A DNA stretch of 64,000 nucleotides from Bacteroidota bacterium (GTDB lineage Bacteria > Bacteroidota > Bacteroidia > Chitinophagales > LD1). Positions 8,474-17,542 of this stretch are shown here, in pieces (the first letter of the stretch is position 1; every line of letters starts with the position of its first letter). The position numbers were made by a program, and so were the translations under genes. Location: positions 45,523-109,522 of the forward strand of contig JAFDYQ010000011.1 in the NCBI GenBank assembly GCA_018267365.1, given 5' to 3'. The notes under the pieces were generated by a model that was not told the origin of the DNA, searched no databases, and saw only the letters and a list, made by a program, of their open reading frames with translations.

Positions 8474-8839
8474 TTATTTCAAAAACAATACCAATGCCAG
8501 CCCTATCAGTGCGGGTAGCGCCTGTATGTAAAAGATGCTGCGCTGCGCCGTAATAGCGCCGTAGATGCCCGCCACAGCCACACAGCCGAGAAAGAACTCT
8601 CCCACATACACTGACCACGCCGGATCACCTATGAGCAGTGACCAGATGAGGCCTGCAGACAGGAAACCATTGTACAGGCCCTGATTGGCGGCGAGGGCTT
8701 TGGTAGGAGGGAAGAGTTCCGGTTTTAGCGAGCGGAAAGTCTTGGGCCCGCGTGTGGTCCAGGCAAACATCTCCAGCCACAGGATGTAGATGTGCTCTAC
8801 AGCTACGATACCTACCATGATCTTTGCTATGAGGTGCAT
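8474..8839 (-). CDS. DUF1304 membrane protein
   Basis: 121 aa with four hydrophobic segments (about 5-20, 53-72, 76-97, 102-120). Motifs VEHIYILWLEMFAWTT and NQGLYNGFLSAGLIW are those of the DUF1304 family of small integral membrane proteins, function unknown. Stand-alone gene; the start ATG 8839 gives the normal family length. Confidence 0.9.
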   Translation of the reverse strand: MHLIAKIMVGIVAVEHIYILWLEMFAWTTRGPKTFRSLKPELFPPTKALAANQGLYNGFLSAGLIWSLLIGDPAWSVYVGEFFLGCVAVAGIYGAITAQRSIFYIQALPALIGLALVLFLK

Positions 8840-9192
8840 GGGTGTTTTGGTTTAGTGCAGGTACAAGATAGGGAAATATCCAGACGTGAGATGTGATACA
8901 TGGAACAATGACGAGGAACCGCAAAGAACGCAGAGAACGCAAAGGGGATTTTTAAATAAATCATAATTAGCGCGTCATTCCCAGCCATTGCTGGTCGCCT
9001 GACCTGCAACAAACTCCTGGCGCGGATATGCGAATCTCATTTGCAGGCGTGAGGGACCCTATCAGCAAAAGTGGCGCCCTTATGTCGCGTCGTTGGTCAG
9101 CGGCCAACGACGGCGGGGGAGACGTGAGCATGCTTATCCAGCCTGAAACGGGTGTTTCAGATCACAAGCGGTCCTTTACTGATCTACGAAAA
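8840..9192. other. Intergenic region with dispersed repeats
   Basis: No gene seen. 8985-9010 is an inverted copy of the GTTGCAGGTCAGGCGACC element found at about 49240 and 63256. 9088-9112 is a palindrome (CGTCGTTGG against CCAACGACG) of the family seen at 49117-49140. The rest shows no structure I can name. Confidence 0.6.
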
Positions 9193-9555
9193 TTATTTCT
9201 TCCGCGCCGCAGCTCCGATGAGCTTTTTGTTCAGCGCCTTCTCTATGCGCTCCAGGCGCAGCTCCAGGGCGGTGAGTCGCTTCTCCTCTTTGGTAGAGGT
9301 GGGCATGCCCTTGCTGCCTGCCTTTGGCATAGTGCCTGTGAGCAGCCAGTGGCCATTGACATCAGAGTGCAGGCATATGTTTTCACACATCACGAGGGTA
9401 GGCTGCAGGTCTTTGTAGGTCTCGGGATTCATCACCTTAGAGAGCGTGCTATAGTTATCGCCGGTGGCATTGACATATGCCACGAGGTTGCGAAACTTTT
9501 TGTCACGGCCTACTATCTCTTCCATAGCTTTGATATATCTGTCGCGGATGCTCAT
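9193..9555 (-). CDS. Hypothetical protein, XRE/phage-repressor-like
   Basis: 120 aa from ATG 9555 (MSIRDRYIKAMEEIVG); the upstream in-frame ATGs to 9606 are less likely. The pattern RDRYIKAMEEIVGRDKKFRNLVAYVNATGDNYSTLSKVMNPETYKDLQPTLVMCENICLHSDVNGHWLLTG is the helix-turn-helix-like core found in many short Bacteroidota regulators that precede a phage-repressor-type domain. It is followed by a basic linker and a predicted coiled coil (EKRLTALELRLERIEKAL). It probably binds DNA; target unknown. No peptidase S24 domain, so if a repressor it is truncated. Confidence 0.6.
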   Translation of the reverse strand: MSIRDRYIKAMEEIVGRDKKFRNLVAYVNATGDNYSTLSKVMNPETYKDLQPTLVMCENICLHSDVNGHWLLTGTMPKAGSKGMPTSTKEEKRLTALELRLERIEKALNKKLIGAAARKK

Positions 9556-9739
9556 GTGTCTATAGGTGGTTTTTTGCAAATATAGGAAAGAATAGGAATT
9601 TGACATCAGTGCATCCTATCTGCGTAAAACATATTGCCACCTACGACCAGCATCAGCTCAAAAAAAATCCCGTATGCTGCGCGGTTTACTATTTGGAAAA
9701 GCCGCAACTTTGCCATACACCATATCTACCACCCCTCCC

Positions 9740-10378
9740 ATGCAAATGAAACGTATCCTGGCCGCCATCGCGATCCTGGTTGTACTGATAGTAGCAGTGC
9801 TGACCTGGTGCGACCACGCAGTGAAGACTGCGGCAAAAGGCCGCTTGTATACGGATACTGCCAGCCTGCCCTACCGCCGCAGCGGCCTGCTGCTGGGCAC
9901 AGCCAAATACATAAACGGTACGCACCTCAATCCCTACTACTACTATCGCATAGAAGCTGCTGCCGCACTGCTGAAAAGTGGCAAGATCAGCTACCTGATC
10001 ATCAGCGGGGACAATAGCCGCAAGGACTATGACGAGCCCTCTGATATGCGCGCGGACCTCATAGCGCGTGGCGCAGACTCTACACATATCTACCTGGACT
10101 ATGCCGGCTTCCGCACCTTTGACTCGATGCGGCGCGCGCGGGAGGTATTCGGCCAGGATTCTGTCACAGTCATCTCGCAGCTCTTTCATGATGAGCGGGC
10201 GCTCTACATCGCGCAGCGCGAGGGTATCGATGCCATAGGCTACTGTGCACGTGACATATCGGTGCGCGCCGGCATCCGCACACAGCTGCGTGAGCGTTTT
10301 GCGCGCGTCAAGGTCTTTGTAGATTATATCATAGGCCAGGAGCCAAAGTTCCTTGGAAAGAAGATAGTGGTGGGGTAA
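9740..10378 (+). CDS. SanA/ElyC-like DUF218 membrane protein
   Basis: About 212 aa from ATG 9740 (or 9746). One N-terminal transmembrane anchor (MKRILAAIAILVVLIVAVLTW) then a DUF218 domain: GLLLGTAKYINGTHLNPYYYYRI, LLKSGKISYLIISGDN, YDEPSDMRADLIARG and the RTFDSMRRAREVFG and VISQLFHDERALYIA segments, as in E. coli SanA (vancomycin exclusion). Probable role in envelope barrier or periplasmic polymer metabolism. Monocistronic, next to the TPR gene cluster in convergent orientation. Confidence 0.88.
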   Translation: MQMKRILAAIAILVVLIVAVLTWCDHAVKTAAKGRLYTDTASLPYRRSGLLLGTAKYINGTHLNPYYYYRIEAAAALLKSGKISYLIISGDNSRKDYDEPSDMRADLIARGADSTHIYLDYAGFRTFDSMRRAREVFGQDSVTVISQLFHDERALYIAQREGIDAIGYCARDISVRAGIRTQLRERFARVKVFVDYIIGQEPKFLGKKIVVG

Positions 10379-10518
10379 TACAGATAAGAGACATCAGACG
10401 ATAGACTGTACGGCGCTTTGCGCTGCGCGCAAAACCAATGTACGGCAGATAACATGGACTTATAGAATCTTTGAAATAAGGTTACACTCGTATTACCTTA
10501 CACCTGGTGTCTGCTGTC

Positions 10519-11490
10519 TCAGCCCTCGGCCATCTGCTCATACTGCCTGCGATGTTTGGCGGCTGCCTCTTTATCGCCCAGTGTCGTAGCCAGGCGCTCG
10601 AGGTCTGAGAGGATCACGAGCTGCAGGCTGCGCGTATGGCTGATAAAGGCATAGTCACGGCTGGCCAGCAGGTTCTCATAGGCGCGGATGTGTGCGCCCT
10701 GGCGCTCATAGTGGGCAAAGAGGTTGTAGTAGCTATTGGCTATATCGGGATAGCTGCCCAGGCGCAGGCGCATATCCAGTGCCGAGCGCAGATAGGTCTC
10801 CGCTATCTCATATTCTCCCATGTTGGTATAGCAGAGGCCTATATTGCTCAGTACAGCGGCACGGTTAGTGATGCCCGTCTCATCTGCCAGCAGCGCCTCT
10901 GCCTGCTGGTAGTGTGCGAGTGCTGGCTCCACTTTGCCCTGGCCAAAGTAAGCATTGCCACAGCCCATCAGGCAGACACCCTTGCGGGTATGCCACTGTG
11001 TAGGGGCCAGCGCCTCCAGTGCGCGCTCCAGATAGAGCAGTGTACCCTCGGCACTGCCGCCGGACTGCTGGTGATTCATAGCCAGGTCGTGCAGGATGTC
11101 TGAGAGCAGTGCGCGCATCTCTTCTGTAGCCTCTGCCCGCAGGCACCGCTGCTCGGCGCGCAGCAGGTACTCACGCCCGTGTGCGTAGCGCATCTGCAGC
11201 GTATAGCAGCGGCCTATGATGGCCTCATGGCCTGCTACCTGCACCGGCGAGCCATCGGCCCCATAGCGGCGTATAGCATCCTGAGATAGCTGTATACTGC
11301 GCGTGTAGTCTGTCTGGAAAACCATGGCTGCCCAGCTGTCACTGAGCAGGAGGCCCAGCCGGGTATCGGCGTCCTCTACGTCATGGAAGGAGGCATGGAG
11401 CATGGCGAGATTCTGCAGGGCAGTGGCAGTCTTGAGCCTGACCTGCTCCCTATTGGCCGCTATGAGCCGCTGTATATGGCCGTGATCCAT
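10519..11490 (-). CDS. TPR repeat protein, paralogue 1 of 3
   Basis: About 323 aa from ATG 11490 (MDHGHIQRLIAANREQ), the position equivalent to the starts of the two paralogues. An N-terminal conserved block (ALQNLAMLHASFHDVED) is followed by about six TPR-like helix pairs and a conserved end (SRDYAFISHTRSLQLVILSDLERLATTLGDKEAAAKHRRQYEQ). No signal peptide, so cytoplasmic. The fold resembles the TPR part of sensor proteins that end in a kinase, cyclase or GGDEF domain, but here nothing follows. Downstream of paralogue 2 with 53 bp between them, so possibly one transcript. Confidence 0.8.
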   Translation of the reverse strand: MDHGHIQRLIAANREQVRLKTATALQNLAMLHASFHDVEDADTRLGLLLSDSWAAMVFQTDYTRSIQLSQDAIRRYGADGSPVQVAGHEAIIGRCYTLQMRYAHGREYLLRAEQRCLRAEATEEMRALLSDILHDLAMNHQQSGGSAEGTLLYLERALEALAPTQWHTRKGVCLMGCGNAYFGQGKVEPALAHYQQAEALLADETGITNRAAVLSNIGLCYTNMGEYEIAETYLRSALDMRLRLGSYPDIANSYYNLFAHYERQGAHIRAYENLLASRDYAFISHTRSLQLVILSDLERLATTLGDKEAAAKHRRQYEQMAEG

Positions 11491-11543
11491 GGTGTGCCGG
11501 TATGGGTGTGATAGAGGGCACAAGGTAGTGAAAAAAAGAGGTA

Positions 11544-12530
11544 TCAGGCAGCGATATCTGCTTTGATCTCCATAAAGGAGGCATGATGGCCCGCGGCGGC
11601 AGCCTGGTCTCCCAGGGCGGCGGCCATGCTCTTCAGCTCCTCCAGTATGAGGGTCTGCAGGCCGCGGTGCTGGCTCACGAGCGCATAGTCACGGCCTATG
11701 ATCATAGTGTCGTAGGCGCGCCGGTGCTCACCGCGTGCCTGGTATAGCTTGCCCAGGTTGTAGTACGTATTGGATATCTCCCAGTAGGTGCCGAGGCGGG
11801 TGCGCATATCCAGTGCGCGGTCCAGGCAGTCCTGCGCCTGGTCAAAAAGGCCCATGCGGCCATAGCAGGAGCCCATATTGCAGAGCACGGTAGCGATATT
11901 GCAGCGGTTGTCTACCTCCTCAAAGAGTGCCAGCGCCTGCTGGTGATGGTCGAGCGCAGCGGCCAGGTCGCCCCGGCGGCCCAGCACATTGGCCATGCCC
12001 ATGAGGCACACGCCGCGGCGGTTGACCTGCACGCCCTCGGGCAGCAGCTCCAGGGCGCGGTGCAGATAGGTCATGGTCTGCTCGTCATCTCCGTCGGAGT
12101 AGTAGTTGAGCATGGCCAGGTTTTGCAGGATGTCTATGCGCAGTCCCATCAGGTCGTCATTTGATTCTCCGTTTTCGCCAAAGGCGATATGCTCTGCCGC
12201 CCGCAGCTGCTCCAGTGCATCATCATAGCGCATCATATAGGTATAGCAGCGGCCCGCCAGTGACCTGTGGGCGGCCAGCAGCTGCTGGTAGGGCGTATGG
12301 CTGTAGCGGCTGATCATCTGCTCAGAGATGGCTATACCACGTGCATAGTCCGAGTTGAAGAGCATGGCGGCCTCGCTGCTATTCAGCGCGAGGGCCAGGA
12401 CGCACTCCTCATCCTCCATATGGCCAAAGCTTTTGTGCAGCATGGCGAGATTCTGTACAGCTATATTGCTGCGCAGTTTGATATATTGCCGGTTAGCACT
12501 GATCATATCTAGTACCTGCAAACGATCCAT
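11544..12530 (-). CDS. TPR repeat protein, paralogue 2 of 3
   Basis: 328 aa, ATG at 12530. Shares with its neighbours the N-terminal SNIAVQNLAMLHKSFGHMEDEE block, repeats such as SLAGRCYTYMMRYDDALEQLRAAE and LCNMGSCYGRMGLFDQAQDCLDRALDMRTRLGTYWEISNTYYNLGKLY, and the GRDYALVSQHRGLQTLILEELKSMAAALGD ending. Cytoplasmic scaffold or sensor; no catalytic domain. The upstream gap of 288 bp separates it from the divergent AraC gene and likely holds promoters for both. Confidence 0.82.
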   Translation of the reverse strand: MDRLQVLDMISANRQYIKLRSNIAVQNLAMLHKSFGHMEDEECVLALALNSSEAAMLFNSDYARGIAISEQMISRYSHTPYQQLLAAHRSLAGRCYTYMMRYDDALEQLRAAEHIAFGENGESNDDLMGLRIDILQNLAMLNYYSDGDDEQTMTYLHRALELLPEGVQVNRRGVCLMGMANVLGRRGDLAAALDHHQQALALFEEVDNRCNIATVLCNMGSCYGRMGLFDQAQDCLDRALDMRTRLGTYWEISNTYYNLGKLYQARGEHRRAYDTMIIGRDYALVSQHRGLQTLILEELKSMAAALGDQAAAAGHHASFMEIKADIAA

Positions 12531-12806
12531 GGCGCTGAGATTAATTAAATGTTATGCAATACATCGAATATACGCAATACATCCCGTGAGGTTTTGCCAC
12601 CTATGCACATATACCGTCCTAGACAAAATACACTTTGTAACAAGTCGCGTTCTGTCAGGTTTTGACGGTAAAAACTTAAATTTTTTAGGGCAAACACTGC
12701 CCGAAAGATGAGGGGCGCCGTGTTTTTAACGGGCGGCTTCGGGCGGTAGGCGGCACGCCCCGCAGATGCCGGACTACCCGGCCAGATGTATTTAGTTTGA
12801 ATATCT

Positions 12807-12814
12807 TACTTTTG
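12807..12814 (+). promoter_or_regulatory. Candidate -7 box (TACTTTTG)
   Basis: Matches the Bacteroidota TAnnTTTG consensus four bases before the AraC-gene ATG; the start would be nearly leaderless. I could not place a convincing -33 TTTG at the usual spacing. Confidence 0.4.
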
Positions 12815-12818
12815 CAGC

Positions 12819-13700
12819 ATGGCCAAAAAGCAGACGGACGCTATAGCGCGGCTACCGGATTTTGCAGAGCTGCGGCTGCACGGTTTCAAAGTGCACGCCA
12901 TTCCCCGGCATATCGCGCCTACGGTAGTACGGGGCAGGCGTGATTTCTACAAGATGGGCCTGGTCACCGGAGATATGACGATGCTGTATGGCGATAAGCC
13001 GGTAGAGCTGACAGGCAGCACGCTTTTCTTTGTCAATCCTCACGTGCCGCATACGGTGGTCAGGCGCTCCCGAAAGATAAGCGGGTATGCCTGCCTTTTC
13101 ACGGAGGCATTTATAGCGGGCAGGGAGCGGACTGATATACTGCAAAACTCGCCGCTGACCAATACTGCGATGCCACCGGCCATTTCATTGGATCCTCATC
13201 ACACGGCATTTGTAGAAAACATTTTCCGCAAAATGATGGCCACGCAGCAGGGGAGCTACGCGCACAAGGGCGATGTGCTGCGCAGCTGCCTGGAGCTGCT
13301 GCTGCACGAGGCCCGTAGCCTGCAGCCGCCTACAGGCACCGCACAGCGCAGCGGCGCTACACGTATCAGCCATCTCTTTCACGAGCTGCTGGAGGGGCAG
13401 TTTCCCATAGACCATCCGGGGCATCCCCTCAGACTGCGTACGCCGCAGGATTTTGCCGAAGGCCTGTCCGTGCATGTCAACTACCTGAACCGCGCAGTAA
13501 AAGAAGCGACCGGCAAGCCCACCTCTGCCCACATAGCAGAGCGTATACTGGCAGAGGCCAAAGCGCTGCTGCTCTACACAGACTGGAGCGTAGCTGATAT
13601 TGCGTATGCGCTGGGTTTTGAGTATCCTACTTATTTCAATAACTACTATAAGAAGATGACCGGCACCACGCCGCTCTCCCTGCGCCGGCAGCAGGTTTGA
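12819..13700 (+). CDS. AraC family transcriptional regulator
   Basis: 293 aa. N-terminal cupin-like sensing domain (GDMTMLYGDKPVELTGSTLFFVNPHVPHTV) and C-terminal double helix-turn-helix at about 205-290: FAEGLSVHVNYLNRAVKEATGKPTSAHIAERILAEAKALL, then WSVADIAYALGFEYPTYFNNYYKKMTGTTPLSLR. Likely activates the NAD(P)-epimerase gene that begins 86 bp downstream on the same strand, the usual arrangement for this subgroup. Ligand unknown. Confidence 0.92.
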   Translation: MAKKQTDAIARLPDFAELRLHGFKVHAIPRHIAPTVVRGRRDFYKMGLVTGDMTMLYGDKPVELTGSTLFFVNPHVPHTVVRRSRKISGYACLFTEAFIAGRERTDILQNSPLTNTAMPPAISLDPHHTAFVENIFRKMMATQQGSYAHKGDVLRSCLELLLHEARSLQPPTGTAQRSGATRISHLFHELLEGQFPIDHPGHPLRLRTPQDFAEGLSVHVNYLNRAVKEATGKPTSAHIAERILAEAKALLLYTDWSVADIAYALGFEYPTYFNNYYKKMTGTTPLSLRRQQV

Positions 13701-13786
13701 TTTTTATACTTTTTGGATTGAATATCGTTATCTCCCGCCTGCGGGCATGCTGCATCTTTGCATCTCACAAATCAAAACGCTAAAAC

Positions 13787-14647
13787 ATGAAGATACTGAT
13801 CACCGGCGCTACCGGCAAGGTAGGCAGCAGGTACGCCAAACGGATGCTGGCAAAGGGATACGACGTGCGCATACTGGTGCGCGATGCTGCAAAGGCTGAG
13901 GCTCTGGCTGCCCTCGGTGCAGAGGTCACCGTAGGCGACCTGCACGATGCGGCCTCCCTGCCCGCAGCCGTAGCAGGGATAGATGCCGTGATACACATGG
14001 CAGCATTTTTCCGCACCTTCACAGACTTTGAGGAGGTGATACGGACCAATCACTCCGGTACGGTGGCGCTGGCTCAGGCCGCTATGGCAGCCGGAGCAGG
14101 CAGGTTTATATTTATCAGCACCGGCAATGTGTACCCTACTACAGCACGCCGGCCCGGGCGCGAGGACGATGTGCTGGATGCCAATGATCCGCGTGCCTAC
14201 TCCTCCAGCAAAATAGCTGCGGAGAAGGAACTGCTGGCACTGCATAAAGAGAAAGGCCTGGATGTGCGTGTGCTGAGGCTCGGATTTGTATATGGCGATG
14301 GCGATCCGCATATAGAGGAGATACTGCCCGTGCTGAAAAAATGGAAGCGCCCCTCCGGCTACCGCATGCACATGGTGCACCATCTGGATGTGGCGCAGGC
14401 AGTGACGCTGCTGCTGCATACAGACGGACTGGATGGAGAGATATTCAATGTGGTAGATGATGCGCCCATCAGCCTCTATGAGCTGGCCGATTCCTTTGGC
14501 AAGGCTGCGGAAACCTTTGATGCGGAAGACGCTCCGCTGGTTTATCCCTTTGAGGGTATCATGGATACGACCAAGCTGCGCACCATGACGGGTTTCCGGC
14601 CACTGGTACCGAGCTACTATGTAGCCAGGGACCTCGACATCCTCTAG
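13787..14647 (+). CDS. NAD(P)-dependent epimerase/dehydratase (extended SDR)
   Basis: 286 aa. Starts with the Rossmann motif [19 protein letters not shown] (GxTGxxG at residues 6-12); [10 protein letters not shown], then the catalytic YSSSK motif preceded by STGNV, then [13 protein letters not shown]. Extended SDR/NmrA-type architecture acting on a nucleotide sugar, flavonoid-like carbonyl or other substrate; not resolvable from sequence. Follows the AraC regulator and probably forms its target. Ends 45 bp from the convergent third TPR gene. Confidence 0.9.
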   Translation: MKILITGATGKVGSRYAKRMLAKGYDVRILVRDAAKAEALAALGAEVTVGDLHDAASLPAAVAGIDAVIHMAAFFRTFTDFEEVIRTNHSGTVALAQAAMAAGAGRFIFISTGNVYPTTARRPGREDDVLDANDPRAYSSSKIAAEKELLALHKEKGLDVRVLRLGFVYGDGDPHIEEILPVLKKWKRPSGYRMHMVHHLDVAQAVTLLLHTDGLDGEIFNVVDDAPISLYELADSFGKAAETFDAEDAPLVYPFEGIMDTTKLRTMTGFRPLVPSYYVARDLDIL

Positions 14648-14692
14648 GGCAAGAGCGGGAGCAATCACCTGCCCGCTGTGGCGTCAGGAGCC

Positions 14693-15667
14693 CTACGCAG
14701 CCTCCATAGCCACCAGATCGCGGCGGTGGCGCACGGCAGCATCGGCATCGCCCAGAGAGAGGCTGAGCACCTCCAGCTCACGTATGATACGTATCTGCAG
14801 CTCGCGCGCCTGGCTCAGGCGGGCATAGTCACGTGCTATGACCATCGTGTCGTAGGCGCGCTGCATCTCCCCGCGGCGCTCGTAGAGGATCGCGAGGTTA
14901 AAGTAGCTGCCCGCTACATCCCCATAGCTGCCGGAGCGTTTGCGCAGCTCCAGCGCGCGCAGGTGGTATGTCTCGGCCATGTCATATCCGCCCATGCACA
15001 TGTGGCAGGAGCCGAGATTGGCCAGGACGGTAGAGAGATTGTAGTAGTCGTCGGTGTTTTCCAGCAGTGTCTCCGAGCGCATGTAGTAGTTCTGCGCGTC
15101 TTCATATCTTTTCTGAAAGAAACGCACATTGCCTATAGCCATCAGGCAGACTGCCCTGCGGCGGGTGTGGCCCTCATGACCCAGTATACGGAGCGCCTTG
15201 TCAAAGCAGCGGGTAGCCTCATCCATATCGCGTCCTGACTGCACCATGGCCATACCCACATCATGCAGGATATCAGCACGCAGGCGGCACACATTATCAC
15301 TGGCCTCCAGCATATCAAAGGCGATGGTCTCTGCCATAGTGAGGTGCTCCCAGGCGCGCTGGTACTCCATGAGCAGCGCGTAGCAGCGGCCTATGAGCGC
15401 ATGGTGCTGCGCTATGTGGAGCAGGTGCTCTGAGTCGCGATAGCGGTCTACGATAGCCTGTGAGATACGGATAGCGCCTATATAGTCTGCGCGGAATACC
15501 ATAGCCGCTATAGCATCATTCAGCGCGAGGCTGATCACTACGGGCTCCTCGGTCAGCTCGTCCAGGCTGCTGTGCAGCATGGCCAGATTGGAGAGGGCTG
15601 TGTCGCTTTTGCGGCGCAGAAACTCCCTATTGGTAGTGAGCATCTCAAGTATATGGTCCGATGTCAT
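14693..15667 (-). CDS. TPR repeat protein, paralogue 3 of 3
   Basis: 324 aa from ATG 15667 (MTSDHILEMLTTNREFLRR); the extension to 15709 looks non-coding. Same plan as the two proteins at 10.5-12.5 kb: TALSNLAMLHSSLDELTEEP near the start, repeats such as ALIGRCYALLMEYQRAWEHLTMAE and ANLGSCHMCMGGYDMAETYHLRALELRKRSGSYGDVAGSYFNLAILYERRGE, and ARDYARLSQARELQIRIIRELEVLSLSLGDADAAVRHR at the end. Separated from them by the AraC/epimerase pair, which may have inserted into an ancestral tandem array. Confidence 0.8.
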   Translation of the reverse strand: MTSDHILEMLTTNREFLRRKSDTALSNLAMLHSSLDELTEEPVVISLALNDAIAAMVFRADYIGAIRISQAIVDRYRDSEHLLHIAQHHALIGRCYALLMEYQRAWEHLTMAETIAFDMLEASDNVCRLRADILHDVGMAMVQSGRDMDEATRCFDKALRILGHEGHTRRRAVCLMAIGNVRFFQKRYEDAQNYYMRSETLLENTDDYYNLSTVLANLGSCHMCMGGYDMAETYHLRALELRKRSGSYGDVAGSYFNLAILYERRGEMQRAYDTMVIARDYARLSQARELQIRIIRELEVLSLSLGDADAAVRHRRDLVAMEAA

Positions 15668-15779
15668 GAGTGTACAAATCAAATAAAAATTCAAAACAAA
15701 GGGAATCAAAATACCTTAATAATTAACGAGATATGCACATCAGTGAAACAATATGGATATTGTGGAGCGTTCGCTTTTA

Positions 15780-16208
15780 TCAGATCTGGAGCAACTGCCC
15801 CAGCCGCGTCATGCTGATGATCTGTATGCGGCCCACATGCTTTTGAGCCAAAACTTTACGATCTCCTGTCACTATATAAAAGGATTTGGCTGTGTAGGCC
15901 AGATCTATAAGATAGTTGTCCTTGGGATCACCCAGCCTGTCATACGAATGGTCAACATCGTAAATAGTAGAAAGCGATATGAAAAAAGCTACGAAGTCGG
16001 AAACAGGGTACTTAAGGTATTTGTCAAAATTGCTTTCAGGTCGGGACAGCACCATCTGCAACTCCTCTAACTGAGTCTGGCAAGTACATATCTCTATGTC
16101 GAGTTTATATTTGAGATCTGCGAGATATGACAATCTCCCTTTGAGTAAAAGAGAGATTATGTTATTCGTATCAAGGACTATTTTATCAAGCCCTACGTTT
16201 CCTTTCAC
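15780..16208 (-). CDS. PIN-domain toxin
   Basis: 142 aa. PIN ribonuclease fold: IVLDTNNIISLLL (Asp near 13), Glu in TQLEELQMVL, DRLGDPKDNYLIDLAYTAKSFYIVTGDRKVL supplying the second acidic cluster. Matches the putative PIN toxin group TIGR00305. Its start overlaps the end of the antitoxin-like gene by 23 bp. This DNA is visibly more AT-rich than the surroundings, consistent with a mobile toxin-antitoxin module. Confidence 0.88.
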   Translation of the reverse strand: MKGNVGLDKIVLDTNNIISLLLKGRLSYLADLKYKLDIEICTCQTQLEELQMVLSRPESNFDKYLKYPVSDFVAFFISLSTIYDVDHSYDRLGDPKDNYLIDLAYTAKSFYIVTGDRKVLAQKHVGRIQIISMTRLGQLLQI

Positions 16209-16401
16209 TCCTCACTTTATTTACAGCCTCTGTGATAGATGCCAATGAAACTTTATTTTTTTTGACACCATTACTAAGGCGTTCGGCCTCTTGCAGGGCT
16301 TTCCTATATTCAAAAGCCTTAAGTAGCTCTTTTTGCTCCGCAGCCGATAGCTCTCGGATATAGGAGGTAAGTTTCTCTACCGTGGCAGATTCTATAAGCA
16401 T
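16186..16401 (-). CDS. Antitoxin-like protein partner of PIN toxin
   Basis: 71 aa, first gene of the two-gene unit. Helical and charged: SATVEKLTSYIRELSAAEQKELLKAFEYRKALQEAERLSNGVKK, with a basic C-terminus ending SERKRRA. Typical antitoxin size and position directly before a PIN toxin. DNA-binding class not identified. Confidence 0.75.
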   Translation of the reverse strand: MLIESATVEKLTSYIRELSAAEQKELLKAFEYRKALQEAERLSNGVKKNKVSLASITEAVNKVRSERKRRA

Positions 16402-16429
16402 ATCTCAAGATTGTAGCATAAATATAATG

Positions 16430-16543
16430 AAAAGCCGGGTGAATCGTGTGTTGGTCACGTGCCCGGCTTGTAAGTTTTGAGTGTATATATATCTACACCA
16501 GCAGTGCTACCACAGCTACGGCTGCGGTGGCGAGGACCGGAGC
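16430..16543. repeat. Direct repeat copy 1 (terminator + CsbD-like gene end)
   Basis: About 114 bp nearly matching 17543-17657. It includes the hairpin AAGCCGGG...CCCGGCTT and the last 15 codons of the CsbD-like gene. The copies flank the GldM-like gene at 16866 in direct orientation, about 1.1 kb apart. Confidence 0.85.
16493..16543 (-). pseudogene. 3'-end remnant of CsbD-like gene
   Basis: Minus-strand reading APVLATAAVAVVALLV followed by TAG, the same peptide as the end of the intact gene at 17607-17963. Upstream of it the similarity stops abruptly, so only the last 15-17 codons plus terminator were duplicated. Confidence 0.75.
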
Positions 16544-16856
16544 CAAAGTCTGTATTGACCACCGGTGCTGAGGCTGCTCGTACAAAGCTGCGCTGCGCAC
16601 TACGGGCGCAGACACATACATGTCATACACACACCATCCGCACCTGCGGAAAAAAATATAAAAGGCCTGGATAAAGGATCATATCTACAGGCAAAGAAAC
16701 AATGCGCCGCGGTGCACCTTGTGCCGCTATACGGCACATGAAATGCGAGATGTTTTCTGTAAGTAAAAAACCGCATACTTCACATATTTTCAGAAAGGCC
16801 GGAATAAAAAGCTGCCGCACTGCAGACCTCAGGTGACTTCTATGTGATTCATCCGT

Positions 16857-16864
16857 TATATTTG
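16857..16864 (+). promoter_or_regulatory. TATATTTG -7-like box
   Basis: Perfect TAnnTTTG two bases before the ATG of the GldM-like gene. If used, the transcript would start at or after the annotated start, so it may be coincidental or the real start may be internal. Confidence 0.3.
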
Positions 16865-16865
16865 C

Positions 16866-17534
16866 ATGGTGAAAGCCAGCCTGTTCATCTCAATACTGCT
16901 TTTACTTGGGACCGACGCCTGTGCGCAGCAGACACTCATAGCTAATGCCCAGCTCAAAGTACTGTACCGCAACTTTGACAACCACATATCTATGGCCAAA
17001 TCAGGCTATGACTGTGATCAGATAAAACTGATAGTGCGATCACGCAGTCTCTCTGACTCCATCACTGTGCATGGCACCGGCTGCGAGTACGTCGTACGTA
17101 CATGCATATACGGCTGTATAGACCTGATAGCGTCTTATACAGATCAAAAGAGCGTCATCACATACCACGACACTACCACCTTTATTGTGAAAGATATACA
17201 GGCGCCCTATATCACACTGGGTGGCCGTCTGCGCGGTGGCACTTGCCATGCCAGTGTGATACGTGCTATGCCTGGCCTCGTAGCTATCGGTACGACAGAC
17301 CTTCCCTATCGCTGCGATATTTACAGCTTTCAGCTGAAATATCTCAGAAAAGGACACCGCAAGAGCATTGTCCTTACCGCACCCGGGCCTCTTTTCACCA
17401 ACGAAATGCAGGCACTATTAGCACATCTGCGTAAAGGTGACAAAGTTATCATCGATCACGTCATAGCATCTTACGCAGGTATGCTCGCAGAAGATATCGG
17501 CGGCATTACTTTCACCATCTCTGACAGCCACTGA
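16866..17534 (+). CDS. Secreted protein with GldM C-terminal-like domains
   Basis: 222 aa with a signal peptide ending near ACAQQ. The first half (YRNFDNHISMAKSGYDCDQIKLIVRS...VVRTCIYGCIDLIAS) and second half (ITLGGRLRGGTCHASVIRAMPGLVAIGTTDLPYRCDIYSFQLKYL, FTNEMQALLAHLRKGDKVIIDHVIA) resemble the third and fourth periplasmic beta domains of GldM, the T9SS/gliding motor shaft. It lacks the GldM transmembrane and first domains, so it is not GldM itself. It may interact with envelope partners using the same fold. Flanked by direct repeats. Signal-peptide start supports the chosen ATG. Confidence 0.65.
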   Translation: MVKASLFISILLLLGTDACAQQTLIANAQLKVLYRNFDNHISMAKSGYDCDQIKLIVRSRSLSDSITVHGTGCEYVVRTCIYGCIDLIASYTDQKSVITYHDTTTFIVKDIQAPYITLGGRLRGGTCHASVIRAMPGLVAIGTTDLPYRCDIYSFQLKYLRKGHRKSIVLTAPGPLFTNEMQALLAHLRKGDKVIIDHVIASYAGMLAEDIGGITFTISDSH

Positions 17535-17542
17535 CAGGCACA

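Larger units (their letters stand above)
16402..16865. other. Intergenic region with a duplicated gene end
   Basis: No complete gene. 16430-16543 is one copy of the direct repeat described below. 16544-16856 shows nothing I can name apart from a small CCGCACCTGCGG hairpin near 16637 followed by A residues, and the candidate -7 box at its end. Confidence 0.6.

Noticed and set aside
10382..10409. Further heptamer-like stretch (cagataa, gagacat, cagacga, tagactg)
   Set aside because: Period 7 is suggestive, but units share too little for a confident call.
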